Part shown: piece by piece, positions 8,884 to 18,404 of the stretch | How positions within the stretch are numbered: the stretch's first letter is position 1 | Layout of the letters: every line of letters starts with the position of its first letter | NCBI RefSeq assembly: GCF_009858335.1 | Contig: NZ_VMSE01000002.1 | Coordinates: forward strand, 124,001 to 188,000 | Direction: 5' to 3' | Length of the DNA stretch: 64,000 nt | Source of the DNA: Methylovorus glucosotrophus | GTDB lineage: Bacteria; Pseudomonadota; Gammaproteobacteria; Burkholderiales; Methylophilaceae | Program-made: the position numbers and the translations under genes | The notes under the pieces: model-generated | The model's input: only the letters and a program-made list of their open reading frames with translations | The model's database searches: none | Told to the model about the DNA's origin: nothing

Positions 8884-11010
8884 ATGAAATACATCGTTTT
8901 TATCAGTGCCCTGCTAGGTGCGGTTTTGCTGTACCTGCTGTCGCATGCCAGCACCAATACAGCAGCATCAGGTAATTATTACACCTTGCTGCTGGTGCTG
9001 AATGGCGCCCTGGCGGTGGCCTTGATCGTCATGATCAGCATGCAGCTCTGGCGCCTGTTTCGCCAGATGCGCGCCCATGTCATGGGCAGTCGGCTTACCC
9101 TGCGCTTGCTGGGGGCCTTTGCGCTCATGGCGATTATTCCCGGTGTAATCGTATATGCGGTATCGGTCAATTTCCTGACGCGCTCGATTGAGTCGTGGTT
9201 TAACGTGAAAGTGGAAGCCGCGCTGGAAGGCGGTTTGCGTCTGGGGCAAAGTGCGCTCGACATCATGCTGTCCGATATTGAGGAAAAAGCCGAAAGCATG
9301 GCGGTGTCTCTGGCGTTTCAGCCATCGAATTCACACCTGAGCGTGTTGAATGACCTGCGCGAAAAAAGCGGGGTGGAAGATGCGGTGCTGTTGACCTTGC
9401 AGGGGCGCATTCTGGCGTTTTCCAGCAATAACCCGGCGACATTTCTGCCTGAGCTGCCCAGCATTCCCCAGCTGCGCCAGGCACGGCAACATGTGTATGG
9501 CACCATAGAACCTATTCCGGATAAAGGCCTCTATCTGCGGGTACTGGCCCCGATCGTGATGCCGGATCTGGCAGGGGAAACGCGTATTCTGCAGCTGTTG
9601 CAGCCGGTGCCCAAAAGCTTGTCCACCACCGCGGAATCCGTGCAGGATGTGTATCAGGATTATCAGGAGCTGTCGCTCAGCCGTGAATCACTGAAAGAAG
9701 TATTTGCGCTGACACTGACGCTGGTGCTGATGCTTGCCATGTTGTCAGCGGTGTCGATTGCCTTTGTGTTGAGCCGCCGCCTTTCTGCGCCGCTGGGCGT
9801 GCTGGCGGAAGGCACCCGCGCCATTGCCCGCGGCGATTACGGCACCATGTTGCCGGTGCATGGCAAGGATGAGCTGGGCATACTGGTGCAATCGTTTAAC
9901 AGCATGACGAGACAGCTGGGCGATGCCACGCTGGCGGCCGAGCGCAACCGGGCACGCGTGGAAGCGGCGCGGGGTTATCTGGCAACCATTCTGGCGCACT
10001 TGTCGTCCGGCGTGCTGGCGCTGGATGATCGTGCGCAATTGCGTACCTGCAATATGGCGGCTTCCAACATTCTTGGCGTCAACCTGAGCAATTTTCTTGA
10101 GCAGCCTTTCCAGCAGCTGGGGCAGACCCATGTGGCGCTGGAGGCGTGGGTAGAGCTGATTCTTGCGCATTGTGGCGACGACGACACGGGCGAGTGGCAA
10201 GAGGAACTGGAGCTGGTGACCGCCCAGGGCAAGCGCATTCTGCTGGTGCGAGGCACGCGTTTGCCGCAAACGGCGGATAGTGGTTTCCTCATCGTGTTTG
10301 ACGATATAACGGCCATGGTGCAAGCGCAGCGCGATGCGGCCTGGGGTGAAGTCGCACGACGACTGGCACATGAGATCAAGAATCCGCTCACGCCGATTCA
10401 GCTCTCGGCCGAGCGTCTGGAGCACAAGCTGGCGGCCAAGCTCGAAACCGACGATGCCGATATGCTACGGCGCGCCACCAATACCATCGTGACGCAGGTG
10501 GCTGCCATGAAAACCATGGTGAATGAGTTCAGCGAATATGCCCGCGCACCCGCGCTTAATCTGAGTGAGCTGGCGCTGAATGGACTGATCAATGATGTGC
10601 TGGCCCTGTATGAGCCAGCCGATATTCAGCTGGAAGTCAGCCTGACGGAAGGGTTGCCCTCCGTCATGGGCGACGCCACCATGTTGCGGCAAGTGCTGCA
10701 CAATCTGCTGCAAAACGCCCAAGATGCGCTGGAAGGCAGAGCGGATGGCGTGATTCACATCATCACGACGGCTGAAACGGAAATGGTCAAACTGGAGGTA
10801 CGAGACAATGGCACCGGTTTCCCGCTGGAAATTCTTAGCCGTGCGTTCGAGCCCTACATGACCAGCAAGCGCCATGGCACCGGTCTTGGCCTGGCGATCG
10901 TCAAGAAAATCATAGAAGAGCATAAAGGCCACATTCATATTGAAAACCTGGCAGAGGGGGGCGCAAGCATCACCGTGACTTTGCCAGCAAAAACGAAAAG
11001 GGTGGAGTAA
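8884..11010 (+). CDS. ntrY: NtrY-like membrane sensor histidine kinase
   Basis: A 708-residue kinase. Membrane helices lie near 3-20, 30-55 and 75-97; a large periplasmic region (about 98-280) and another helix near 285-305 follow. Then come a HAMP linker (LSRRLSAPLGVLAEGTRAIARGDYG), a PAS domain (about 360-470), the HisKA box RRLAHEIKNPLTPIQLSAERLEHK near 492 and HATPase boxes DNGTGFP and GTGLGLAIVKKI. Layout and the LTPIQ variant of the H-box are typical of NtrY. It is followed 5 bp later by its response regulator. The signal is unknown; nitrogen or redox sensing is reported for other NtrYX pairs. Confidence 0.88.
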   Translation: MKYIVFISALLGAVLLYLLSHASTNTAASGNYYTLLLVLNGALAVALIVMISMQLWRLFRQMRAHVMGSRLTLRLLGAFALMAIIPGVIVYAVSVNFLTRSIESWFNVKVEAALEGGLRLGQSALDIMLSDIEEKAESMAVSLAFQPSNSHLSVLNDLREKSGVEDAVLLTLQGRILAFSSNNPATFLPELPSIPQLRQARQHVYGTIEPIPDKGLYLRVLAPIVMPDLAGETRILQLLQPVPKSLSTTAESVQDVYQDYQELSLSRESLKEVFALTLTLVLMLAMLSAVSIAFVLSRRLSAPLGVLAEGTRAIARGDYGTMLPVHGKDELGILVQSFNSMTRQLGDATLAAERNRARVEAARGYLATILAHLSSGVLALDDRAQLRTCNMAASNILGVNLSNFLEQPFQQLGQTHVALEAWVELILAHCGDDDTGEWQEELELVTAQGKRILLVRGTRLPQTADSGFLIVFDDITAMVQAQRDAAWGEVARRLAHEIKNPLTPIQLSAERLEHKLAAKLETDDADMLRRATNTIVTQVAAMKTMVNEFSEYARAPALNLSELALNGLINDVLALYEPADIQLEVSLTEGLPSVMGDATMLRQVLHNLLQNAQDALEGRADGVIHIITTAETEMVKLEVRDNGTGFPLEILSRAFEPYMTSKRHGTGLGLAIVKKIIEEHKGHIHIENLAEGGASITVTLPAKTKRVE

Positions 11011-11015
11011 TCGTA

Positions 11016-12299
11016 ATGACCGCAAGACATGTGCTAGTTGTCGATGATGAAATCGGCATACGTGAGCTACTGTATGACATTCTGCAGGACGAAGGCTATC
11101 AGGTGAAACTGGCCGAGAATGCGGCGGAGGCGCGTGTTTATCGTGAACAGATGCGTCCTGATCTGGTACTTCTGGATATCTGGATGCCAGATTGTGATGG
11201 CATAAGCCTGCTGAAAGAGTGGGGCAATAGTGGCCTGCTGACGATGCCGGTGGTCATGATGTCCGGCCACGGCACGATTGATACCGCAGTCGAGGCGACC
11301 CGCATCGGGGCGTTTGATTTTCTGGAAAAGCCGATTGCCCTGCAAAAACTGCTGAAGACCGTCAGCGCAGCGCTCAAGCATGGTGAGCAATTGCCACGTT
11401 CTGACATGACGCTGCTCAACCTGGGCAAAAGCCCGGTGATCAGCGAACTGCGTCAGCGCCTGGAACAGATTGCAGGTGTTAAGAGTCCGCTCTTGTTGAT
11501 CGGCGAGCAAGGCAGTGGTGCCGAGCTGTGCGCCAAATTTTTGCATAATCCGGATACTCCATGGCTGAGCCTTACCGATTATGAACAGCTGGCGACAGCA
11601 CCGCTAGATATTCTGGAGCAGGTGCAGGAGGGCATGCTGTTTATTCCTGAGGTGGCTGACCTCAGTAAAAACCAGCAGAAAGGCTTGCAGCTCTTATTGG
11701 CACGTGCCGACAAGTACGGCGCCCGCGTCGTCTGTGTCACGGCCAAAAGCCTGCCGCAGCTGGTGGTTGCCGGGCGATTTGATAACCTGTTACTGCAGTC
11801 TATCTCCGCTACCAGCCTGCGTATCCCCAACTTGTCAGATCACCGTGAAGACATCCCCGACCTGGCCCGTGCCATGGCCGCGCTGCTGGTCGACAGTGGC
11901 GAGGTGCTGTACCGGGAGTTTGACGTCGCGGCGCTGAATGCACTGCGCAATGCGGAATGGCCAGGCAATATTACCCAGCTGGATAGCGTGATACGTAATC
12001 TCATGCAGACCAGCCTGGGCGAGAAAATCACCCTGGCGGATGTGAATCGCGTGCTGGAGCAGTTTGCGGCATTCCAGGCGGCCTTGCCTATCGTCGAGAC
12101 TTCTTCGGCCAGTGCAGGCCTGGCGGCCTTGAATATCGACAAGCCTTTGCGCGAAGCCCGCGATGATTTTGAGCGTCTGTATTTCGAGCACCATCTGGTC
12201 AAGGCCGGGCACAACATGAGCCGGGTGGCCGAAGCGGTGCAGCTGGAGCGCACCCATCTCTATCGCAAGCTGAAGCAGCTGGGTATCAAGGCGAAGTAA
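11016..12299 (+). CDS. ntrX: NtrX-like response regulator with degenerate AAA+ domain
   Basis: A 427-residue partner of the preceding kinase. The receiver (1-120) is complete: VVDDE, phospho-acceptor Asp in LLDIWMPD, MSGHG and LEKPI. The central domain is visibly damaged. Walker A reads GEQGSGAELC instead of GESGTGKEL, so the Lys is gone. About 40 residues that should carry GAFTGA are missing, and Walker B reads MLFIPEVAD with Pro in place of Asp. The C-terminal Fis-type helix-turn-helix (NMSRVAEAVQLERTHLYRKLKQLG) is intact. It should therefore bind DNA and be phosphorylated but not open sigma54 promoters. Confidence 0.85.
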   Translation: MTARHVLVVDDEIGIRELLYDILQDEGYQVKLAENAAEARVYREQMRPDLVLLDIWMPDCDGISLLKEWGNSGLLTMPVVMMSGHGTIDTAVEATRIGAFDFLEKPIALQKLLKTVSAALKHGEQLPRSDMTLLNLGKSPVISELRQRLEQIAGVKSPLLLIGEQGSGAELCAKFLHNPDTPWLSLTDYEQLATAPLDILEQVQEGMLFIPEVADLSKNQQKGLQLLLARADKYGARVVCVTAKSLPQLVVAGRFDNLLLQSISATSLRIPNLSDHREDIPDLARAMAALLVDSGEVLYREFDVAALNALRNAEWPGNITQLDSVIRNLMQTSLGEKITLADVNRVLEQFAAFQAALPIVETSSASAGLAALNIDKPLREARDDFERLYFEHHLVKAGHNMSRVAEAVQLERTHLYRKLKQLGIKAK

Positions 12300-12312
12300 G
12301 CGAGGCAATCAG

Positions 12313-12684
12313 TCAGCCATGGCTGACTTTGCTTGCCCGTTTGCTGCTGCGTCGTGGTTTCAAAGGTTTGGTACGCAAGGCGGCTGCATAAGCCTTGCGT
12401 GCCCAGCTGGCTGCCAGGTCCCGATCTTCCAGGATAAAGTCTGGGGCTTGATAGTAGGGCAAGTCTATCCAGCGGCCCTGCTTTTCATAGCCAAAACGGG
12501 GCAAAGCCAGCGATTGAAAGTCCCCTGCATTTTCCGCATCGGCCTTGAGATACAAGGTCTCGTCAAATACCAGTCCAAAGGTCAGCCCCTGATGATAGAG
12601 CGCATGGCCGCCAAACATTCGCCGTATGCTGATGGGGCCTAACAGCGCAAATATATCGGGCAGATAGTCGGTGAATTCACTCAT
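12313..12684 (-). CDS. TfoX/Sxy N-terminal-domain protein
   Basis: A 123-residue protein with the TfoX-N fold signature IRRMFGGHALYHQGLTFGLVFDETLYLKAD (given here from about residue 20), followed by a basic tail (KPLKPRRSSKRASK). It lacks the C-terminal TfoX domain, so it is a short stand-alone member of unknown role rather than the competence activator itself. It is convergent with ntrX, 13 bp away. Confidence 0.85.
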   Translation of the reverse strand: MSEFTDYLPDIFALLGPISIRRMFGGHALYHQGLTFGLVFDETLYLKADAENAGDFQSLALPRFGYEKQGRWIDLPYYQAPDFILEDRDLAASWARKAYAAALRTKPLKPRRSSKRASKVSHG

Positions 12685-12749
12685 CGTTCACACATGCCAT
12701 TCAGGTCTGAAGTCATACCATGCGGTTAGTTTGGCCAAGCTGTTCAATG

Positions 12750-13517
12750 CTATTCGGATAGCTCCAGTACCACCGGCGTATGATCCGATGGCCGTTCCAG
12801 CTTGCGTGGAGCCTTGTCTATCCAGCTGGCCTTGCAGGCGGCCAGCAATGGCGTGCTGACCAGTATGTGATCAATGCGCAGGCCAAGGTTGCGGCGGAAC
12901 CCCGCCATGCGGTAATCCCACCAGCTAAAGCTGGCTTCTGGTTGCTCGAATAAACGGAACGTATCGTGCAGGCCCAAACCCACCAGCCCCTGAAACGCGG
13001 TGCGCTCGGGTTCGCTGACCAGCACCTGGCCTAACCAGGCTGCGGGGTCGTGTACATCGCGGTCCTCGGGAGCAATATTGTAATCCCCCAGCAAGGCCAG
13101 CTTGGGATGCGCTGCCAGCTCTGCCTGCAGGTGCGTGGTGAGCGAGGCCAGCCAGTTCAGCTTGTATTGATACTTGTCTGAATCCACGCTCTGCCCATTC
13201 GGAATATAGGCACAGACGATGCGTATGCCCTTGACTGTCGCGGCAATCAGCCTCTTTTGCTCATCGGCGAAGTCTGGAATGCCGTAGCTCGGCTGTTCCA
13301 GCACATGGCGACTGAGAATCGCCACTCCGTTATAGGTTTTCTGGCCGCTATGGATGGCGTTGTAGCCAATCGCGGTCAGTGCTTCATAGGGGAATTTGCT
13401 GTCCTCCTGCTTGGTCTCCTGCAGGCACAGCACATCGGGCTGATTGGCCGTGCACCAGTCCAGCACATGCGGCAGGCGTACATTGAGCGAGTTGACATTC
13501 CAGGTGGCGAGTTTCAC
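12750..13517 (-). CDS. xthA: Exodeoxyribonuclease III
   Basis: An AP endonuclease and 3'-5' exonuclease of base-excision repair. The 255 residues start MKLATWNVNSLNVRLPHVLDW, contain LCLQETK (metal-binding Glu), the GDYNIAPEDRDVHDP segment (catalytic Asp and Asn) and LRIDHILVS...SDHTPVVLEL at the end (catalytic Asp-His). It is complete and of normal length, and stands alone between the TfoX-N gene and the glutaredoxin-like gene. Confidence 0.96.
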   Translation of the reverse strand: MKLATWNVNSLNVRLPHVLDWCTANQPDVLCLQETKQEDSKFPYEALTAIGYNAIHSGQKTYNGVAILSRHVLEQPSYGIPDFADEQKRLIAATVKGIRIVCAYIPNGQSVDSDKYQYKLNWLASLTTHLQAELAAHPKLALLGDYNIAPEDRDVHDPAAWLGQVLVSEPERTAFQGLVGLGLHDTFRLFEQPEASFSWWDYRMAGFRRNLGLRIDHILVSTPLLAACKASWIDKAPRKLERPSDHTPVVLELSE

Positions 13518-13588
13518 GTAAAGCTCCTGTGGATGCGTGGGCGCATCTCTTGGTGGGTGCCGTTGACCGTGGTCGTGGCGTGGTTAAG

Positions 13589-14119
13589 TTAAGGGGATTT
13601 GGCTTCGGCAGCCGGTTGCTTGTCGGCGACCTTGGCCGCCTTGGACGGTTTCTTGAAGTCTGCCATGGGGTTGCTGCGCGGATAGCCGGCCTGATCCAGC
13701 GCGCTGTTCCAGGCGGACTCTTCAAACCCCAGGTGCGGGTTCTTGCCTACCATCAGGAAGGGCACTTGCAAGCGACCAGTCAGCTTTTGCAATTCCAGCT
13801 TGTCCTCGTCCTTGTTCTTCAGGGTATAGGGCGCGCCGCGCTTGTCCAGCAGGGCCTTGGCCTGATCACAGGGATTTCCGCATTCCTTGAAGACATACAG
13901 GGTGAGGGGATTTTTTTCGACAGCCACCTTGATTTCATAAGGCTCTTTGTCGGTTTCCACCACATTCAGGCTTTGCTTCAGTTTTTCTACCGAGCGGTTT
14001 TTCGTGGGGGGTGTATCGCCATAATTCACGCTTTCGGCATCGGTCCATTTGTATACATCCGCCAGACAGCTGGTGGCGCTACATAGGGCGATCAGGAGCA
14101 ATGCACGAAAGCGCATCAT
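13589..14119 (-). CDS. Exported DUF4124 / glutaredoxin-like protein
   Basis: A 176-residue protein with a signal peptide (about 1-20, ending ATSCLA) and a DUF4124 module (DVYKWTDAESVNYGDTPP). A glutaredoxin-like domain near 68-145 follows (LTLYVFKECGNPCDQAKALLDKRG, then VPFLMVGKNPHLGFE), with a low-complexity Lys/Ala/Pro tail. The active-site cysteines are spaced CGNPC (three residues between) instead of the CPYC of glutaredoxins. It probably acts in the periplasm on thiols or disulfides; the substrate is unknown. ATG 14119 or ATG 14116 may be used. Confidence 0.8.
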   Translation of the reverse strand: MMRFRALLLIALCSATSCLADVYKWTDAESVNYGDTPPTKNRSVEKLKQSLNVVETDKEPYEIKVAVEKNPLTLYVFKECGNPCDQAKALLDKRGAPYTLKNKDEDKLELQKLTGRLQVPFLMVGKNPHLGFEESAWNSALDQAGYPRSNPMADFKKPSKAAKVADKQPAAEAKSP

Positions 14120-14132
14120 GGTGGTGTTCCCT

Positions 14133-16190
14133 TTAGGTCGTCATGCCATTGTGGCGCAATAGCGCATCAATATCCGGTGCACGGCCACGGAATGCGACAA
14201 AGGATTCCAGTGCCGGGCGGGAGCCGCCCTGGGCCAGAATCTCATTCCAGAAACGGCGGCCCGTTTCTTCGGATAATACCCCGTTTTCTTCAAACAGGCT
14301 GTAGGCATCGGCAGACAGCACTTCGGCCCACTTGTAGCTGTAATAGCCAGCGCCATAGCCGCCCGCGAAGATATGCGAGAAGTTATTCGGGAAGCGATTC
14401 CATTTGGGTGGGCGCACCACGGCCACTTCATCGCGGACTTCCTCGATCAGGTCCAGCGAGGTCTTGCTGCCATTCGGGTCAAAGTCGCCATGCAGGCGCA
14501 TGTCGAACAGAGAAAACTCGATCTGGCGCACGGTCTGCATGCCCGCCTGGAAATTCTTGGCGGCGATCATTTTGTCGAACAGCTCGCGCGGCAATTGCGC
14601 GCCGGTTTCCACATGCTTGGTCATGTGACGCAGCACATCCCACTCCCAGCAGAAGTTTTCCATGAACTGGCTCGGCAGTTCCACTGCATCCCATTCCACA
14701 CCCTTGATGCCGGAAACGCCGTAATCATCCACCTGCGTCAGCATGTGGTGCAGGCCATGGCCGAACTCGTGGAACATGGTGATCACTTCGTCATGCGTAA
14801 ACAGCGCAGGCTTGTCGCCGACCGGGGCAGAGAAATTGCAGGTGAGGAAAGCCACGGGCGTTTCAACACCATGCGACTTTTTACGGCGGGTAATCGCTTC
14901 GTCCATCCAGGCGCCGCCACGCTTGTTGTTGCGAGCGTACAGATCCAGGTAGAACTGGCCGACCAGTTTGCCCTGGTGGTCGGTGATTTCGTAAAACTCG
15001 GCATTGTCATGCCATACCGGCGCCTTTGACTTGCGCACATGCACACCGAAAATGGTCTCCGTGACCTTGAACAGGCCATGCAGCACTTGCTCTTCCGGGA
15101 AGTACTGTTTCACTTCCTGATCGGAGAAGGCATATTTTTCTTCGCGCAGTTTTTCCGACGCATAGGCAATATCCCATGCCTGCAGATCGGTGAGGCCGAG
15201 TTTGCTGGCGGCGTATTCACGCAGCTCCTGCATGTCGCGCTCGGCAAATGGTTTGGCGCGCTTGGCCAGGGTCTGCAGAAACTCTTCGACCTGTGCCGGG
15301 CTTTCCGCCATCTTGGTGGCCAGCGATTCTTCAGCGTAATTGCGATAGCCCAGCATCACAGCAGCCTCGTGCCGTAACTTGAGTATGCTGGAGATCAGCG
15401 CAGTGTTATCCCACTCTGGCTTGCCAAACTCCGATGCGCGCGTGGCATAGGCGCGATACAGCTGTTCACGCAAGGCGCGGTCGTCGGCATATTGCAGCAC
15501 AGGCATGTAGGAAGGGAAATGCAGGGTGAATTTCCAGCCAGTCTTGCCGTCTTCACGGGCCGCATCCTGGGCGGCTTGCAAGGCATCTTGCGGAATGCCG
15601 CGCAGGGTATCGGCCTGATCGATATACATGCTGAAGTCGTTGGTGGTATCGAGCAGGTTTTCCTCGAACTTGGCAGACAGCGTGGATAGTTCTTCCTGTA
15701 TGGCCTTGAAACGGGCTTTTTGCGCCTCTGGCAATTCGGCACCGCCCAGGCGGAAGTCGCGCAGCTCATTGTCGACAATCTTGCGTTGTGCCGGGCTTAA
15801 GCTTGTGTAGCCTGCACTCTCGCGCAAGGCGCGGAAACGGGCATACAAGCGTTCATCCTGCGAGAGGTCCGCATAAAACGCCGTCAGCTTGGGTAGGTTG
15901 TCGTTGTAGGCCTCGCGCAGTTCCGGGCTGTTGACCACGGCATTCATGTGCGACACCTGCGACCAGGCACGTGAAATCTGCTCTTCCATGTCTTCCATCG
16001 GCCGCACGAAGTTTTCCCAGGTGGGCGTTTCAGTGGCGCTCGCCAGTTGCTCCAGTATGGCGCGGCCCTGATCCAGCAAGCGGTCTATGGCCGGGGTGAC
16101 ATGGGCAGCTTTGACTTCATCAAAGCGGGGCAGGCCGGAAAAATCCAGCAGCGGGTTATCTTGCAAAGCCTTGTCGTTCACGTGAGCCAT
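14133..16190 (-). CDS. prlC: Oligopeptidase A
   Basis: A cytosolic M3-family zinc metallopeptidase that degrades signal peptides and short oligopeptides. The 685 residues carry the motif TMFHEFGHGLHHML near 470 (His, Glu, His), with the third-ligand region WDAVELPSQFMENFCWE about 27 residues on, and FAGGYGAGYYSYKWAEVLSADA near the C-terminus, which lines the active site. CAGAAGG precedes the start. Length equals the E. coli enzyme. It is followed 13 bp later by the glutaredoxin-like gene. Confidence 0.97.
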   Translation of the reverse strand: MAHVNDKALQDNPLLDFSGLPRFDEVKAAHVTPAIDRLLDQGRAILEQLASATETPTWENFVRPMEDMEEQISRAWSQVSHMNAVVNSPELREAYNDNLPKLTAFYADLSQDERLYARFRALRESAGYTSLSPAQRKIVDNELRDFRLGGAELPEAQKARFKAIQEELSTLSAKFEENLLDTTNDFSMYIDQADTLRGIPQDALQAAQDAAREDGKTGWKFTLHFPSYMPVLQYADDRALREQLYRAYATRASEFGKPEWDNTALISSILKLRHEAAVMLGYRNYAEESLATKMAESPAQVEEFLQTLAKRAKPFAERDMQELREYAASKLGLTDLQAWDIAYASEKLREEKYAFSDQEVKQYFPEEQVLHGLFKVTETIFGVHVRKSKAPVWHDNAEFYEITDHQGKLVGQFYLDLYARNNKRGGAWMDEAITRRKKSHGVETPVAFLTCNFSAPVGDKPALFTHDEVITMFHEFGHGLHHMLTQVDDYGVSGIKGVEWDAVELPSQFMENFCWEWDVLRHMTKHVETGAQLPRELFDKMIAAKNFQAGMQTVRQIEFSLFDMRLHGDFDPNGSKTSLDLIEEVRDEVAVVRPPKWNRFPNNFSHIFAGGYGAGYYSYKWAEVLSADAYSLFEENGVLSEETGRRFWNEILAQGGSRPALESFVAFRGRAPDIDALLRHNGMTT

Positions 16191-16229
16191 CCTTCTGGGT
16201 AATGCGGGTTAATCAAAAATTCCAGTAAT

Positions 16230-16257
16230 AAAATTCAAGTTTCAAAATTCAAGTATC
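16230..16257. repeat. Two tandem 14-bp repeats
   Basis: AAAATTCAAGTTTC (16230-16243) is followed directly by AAAATTCAAGTATC (16244-16257), 13 of 14 identical. A diverged third copy may precede it near 16214. The array touches the stop codon of the DUF4870 gene and lies upstream of prlC. Confidence 0.6.
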
Positions 16258-16612
16258 AGTTAATCAGGCGGAGCGTAAATGGGTAACGGTAAGTCTCTCC
16301 GCGGCTGGCCGTCACGGCAGCCAGAAAGCTGAACACAATATTCAGCAGCCAGACGATGCCCATGAGCAAAAACCCTACCAGGATGAAAATCAGCGCCGAG
16401 CTGATGGCCTGGGCAATCAGCACCGTGATCTGAAAATTCAATGCTTCACGCGATTGCTGGCTGATGTAGGGACTATCGTTGCGCTTCAGCAGCCAGACGA
16501 TCAGGCTGGGGAAGACGGAAAACAGAATACCGCCCAGGTGTGTCAGCACCATGATATTTAGGTCGTCTGACGGAATCTCCTGGGGTTCACGCTCGTGTTC
16601 TAGGTCTGTCAT
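16256..16612 (-). CDS. DUF4870 membrane protein
   Basis: A 118-residue protein opening with an acidic stretch (EHEREPQEIPSDDLN), then LTHLGGILFSVFPSLIVWLLKRNDSPYI, QQSREALNFQITVLI and a final hydrophobic pair of helices, the arrangement of the DUF4870 (formerly Tic20-like) family. Three membrane segments are expected. Function is unknown. It lies 13 bp downstream of ptsI on the same strand, so it may be the last gene of the PTS operon. Confidence 0.85.
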   Translation of the reverse strand: MTDLEHEREPQEIPSDDLNIMVLTHLGGILFSVFPSLIVWLLKRNDSPYISQQSREALNFQITVLIAQAISSALIFILVGFLLMGIVWLLNIVFSFLAAVTASRGETYRYPFTLRLIN

Positions 16613-16625
16613 ATGGTTATCTCCT

Positions 16626-18404
16626 TTACTGGAGATTCAGTTTTTGCAGCAAAGGTTCAACCCGATCAATATCCTGGGTGCCCAGAATCTTGCGCGCTAC
16701 CGGGGTGATCAAGGGTAAATCGCTCTGCAGGATTTGGCGTTTGACTGTCAGGATCTGCGATGGATGCATGGAGAATTGACGCAAGCCAAAGCCCAGCAAC
16801 AACCGGGCAAGCTTGGCTTCGCCCGCCATTTCGCCGCAGACGGATACCGGCTTGCCCAGCTTGTTGCCCGCGCGTATGGTCATCTCCACCAGTTGCAGCA
16901 CGGCAGGATGCAAGGGGTTGTAGAGATGCGAAACGGTATCGTCCGTGCGGTCAATCGCCAGCGAATACTGGATCAAGTCGTTGGTGCCGATGGAAAGGAA
17001 ATCCAGCTCGCGGGCAAAGGCTTCGGCGCACAAGGCCGCTGCCGGGATCTCAATCATGCCGCCGACCTGGATGTCTTTGTCGTAATGCGCTTTTTCCGCA
17101 TCCAGACTTTGCTTGGCGCGCTCAATCAGCGCGAGCGTTTGCCGCAGCTCGGTAATCGACGACAGCATGGGGATCAGAATCTTGATCTTGCCGTAATGCG
17201 AGGCGCGCAGGATGGCGCGCAGCTGCGTCAGGAAGATCGCCGGTTCTGACAGGCACAAACGAATGGCGCGCAGCCCCAGCGCCGGGTTGGTGCATGTGCG
17301 GGCGGTATCCGGATTCATTTCCTTGTCCGCGCCCAGGTCCAGTGTACGGATGGTGACCGGCAGGTCTTTCATGGCCTCGGCCACACTGCGATAGGCAGAA
17401 AACTGTTCTTCTTCGCCCGGCATCTCGCGCCGGTTCATAAATAGAAACTCGGTACGGTAGAGGCCGATGCCGGTGGCCCCCGCTGCTCTGGCATGGCTGA
17501 CGTCTTCCGGCACTTCAATGTTGGCATGCAGTTCAATGCTGGTGCCATCCAGCGTCACCGCCTTGGTGAGCTTGAGGCGTTTCAGCTTTTGCTGCTCGAT
17601 TTCCCATTGTTCCTGCCGCAGCTTGTATTCGGCCAGGGTGTCCTTGTCCGGATTGACAATGACCACGCCCTGGTTGCCATCGACGATGATCAGCTCGCCA
17701 TCGCGTACCAGCGTGCGTGCCCGTTGCAAGGCAACGATGGAGGGGATATTGAGGCTGCGCGCTAGAATCGCTGTATGCGACGTAGCACCGCCGACATCGG
17801 TGATGAAGGCAGCAAACTGGTGCTGCTTGAACTGAATGGCATCGGCCGGGGAAAGATCATGCGCCACCAGAATGATGGCACTCTCCTGCGAGCGCAGGGG
17901 CACCTGGCTTGGATGGCCGAGCAGCACCTTGATAATCCGCTCGACGACCTGAATCACATCCTGTTTGCGCTCGCGCAGGTATTCGTCTTCAAATTTTTCG
18001 AACTGGGCAACCAGGTCTTCCATCTGCTGCTTCAGCGCCCATTCGGCATTGCAGCCTTCGGACTTGATCATCTGCTTGGGCGTTTCAGATAGCGCATGAT
18101 CCTGCAGGATCATCAGATGCGTGCTGATAAAGGCGCTAAGCTCAGGCGGTGCTTTTTCCGGCAGCAGGCGGCGCACGGTTTCCAGGTCGTGCTTGACGGT
18201 TTTTACTGCTTTGTCAAAACGGGTGATCTCGTCGGCAATCAGGGCCTTGGGCACCTGAAAATGCACCACTTCAAGCAAGGCATGTGAGACGAGATGGGCA
18301 TGACCGATGGCAATGCCGCTGGACACGCCAACGCCGTGGATGGAAAAACTGACTTTGGAAGCGGGGCTGGGGGCGGCCACGATGAATTTATTCCGGTTCG
18401 CCAA
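16626..18404 (-). CDS. ptsI: Phosphoenolpyruvate-protein phosphotransferase (Enzyme I)
   Basis: Transfers phosphate from PEP to HPr. The up to 592-residue protein contains the phospho-His region GGATSHTAILARSLNIPSIV near 205-225, the PEP-binding motif LYRTEFLFMNR near 318, and the catalytic-loop VSVCGEMAG near 525. The frame overlaps ptsH and opens at TTG 18404; GTG 18380, eight bases after the ptsH stop, is an equally plausible start, and neither has a strong Shine-Dalgarno. Translational coupling to ptsH is likely. No sugar permease is nearby, so the chain is probably regulatory. Confidence 0.95.
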   Translation of the reverse strand: MANRNKFIVAAPSPASKVSFSIHGVGVSSGIAIGHAHLVSHALLEVVHFQVPKALIADEITRFDKAVKTVKHDLETVRRLLPEKAPPELSAFISTHLMILQDHALSETPKQMIKSEGCNAEWALKQQMEDLVAQFEKFEDEYLRERKQDVIQVVERIIKVLLGHPSQVPLRSQESAIILVAHDLSPADAIQFKQHQFAAFITDVGGATSHTAILARSLNIPSIVALQRARTLVRDGELIIVDGNQGVVIVNPDKDTLAEYKLRQEQWEIEQQKLKRLKLTKAVTLDGTSIELHANIEVPEDVSHARAAGATGIGLYRTEFLFMNRREMPGEEEQFSAYRSVAEAMKDLPVTIRTLDLGADKEMNPDTARTCTNPALGLRAIRLCLSEPAIFLTQLRAILRASHYGKIKILIPMLSSITELRQTLALIERAKQSLDAEKAHYDKDIQVGGMIEIPAAALCAEAFARELDFLSIGTNDLIQYSLAIDRTDDTVSHLYNPLHPAVLQLVEMTIRAGNKLGKPVSVCGEMAGEAKLARLLLGFGLRQFSMHPSQILTVKRQILQSDLPLITPVARKILGTQDIDRVEPLLQKLNLQ

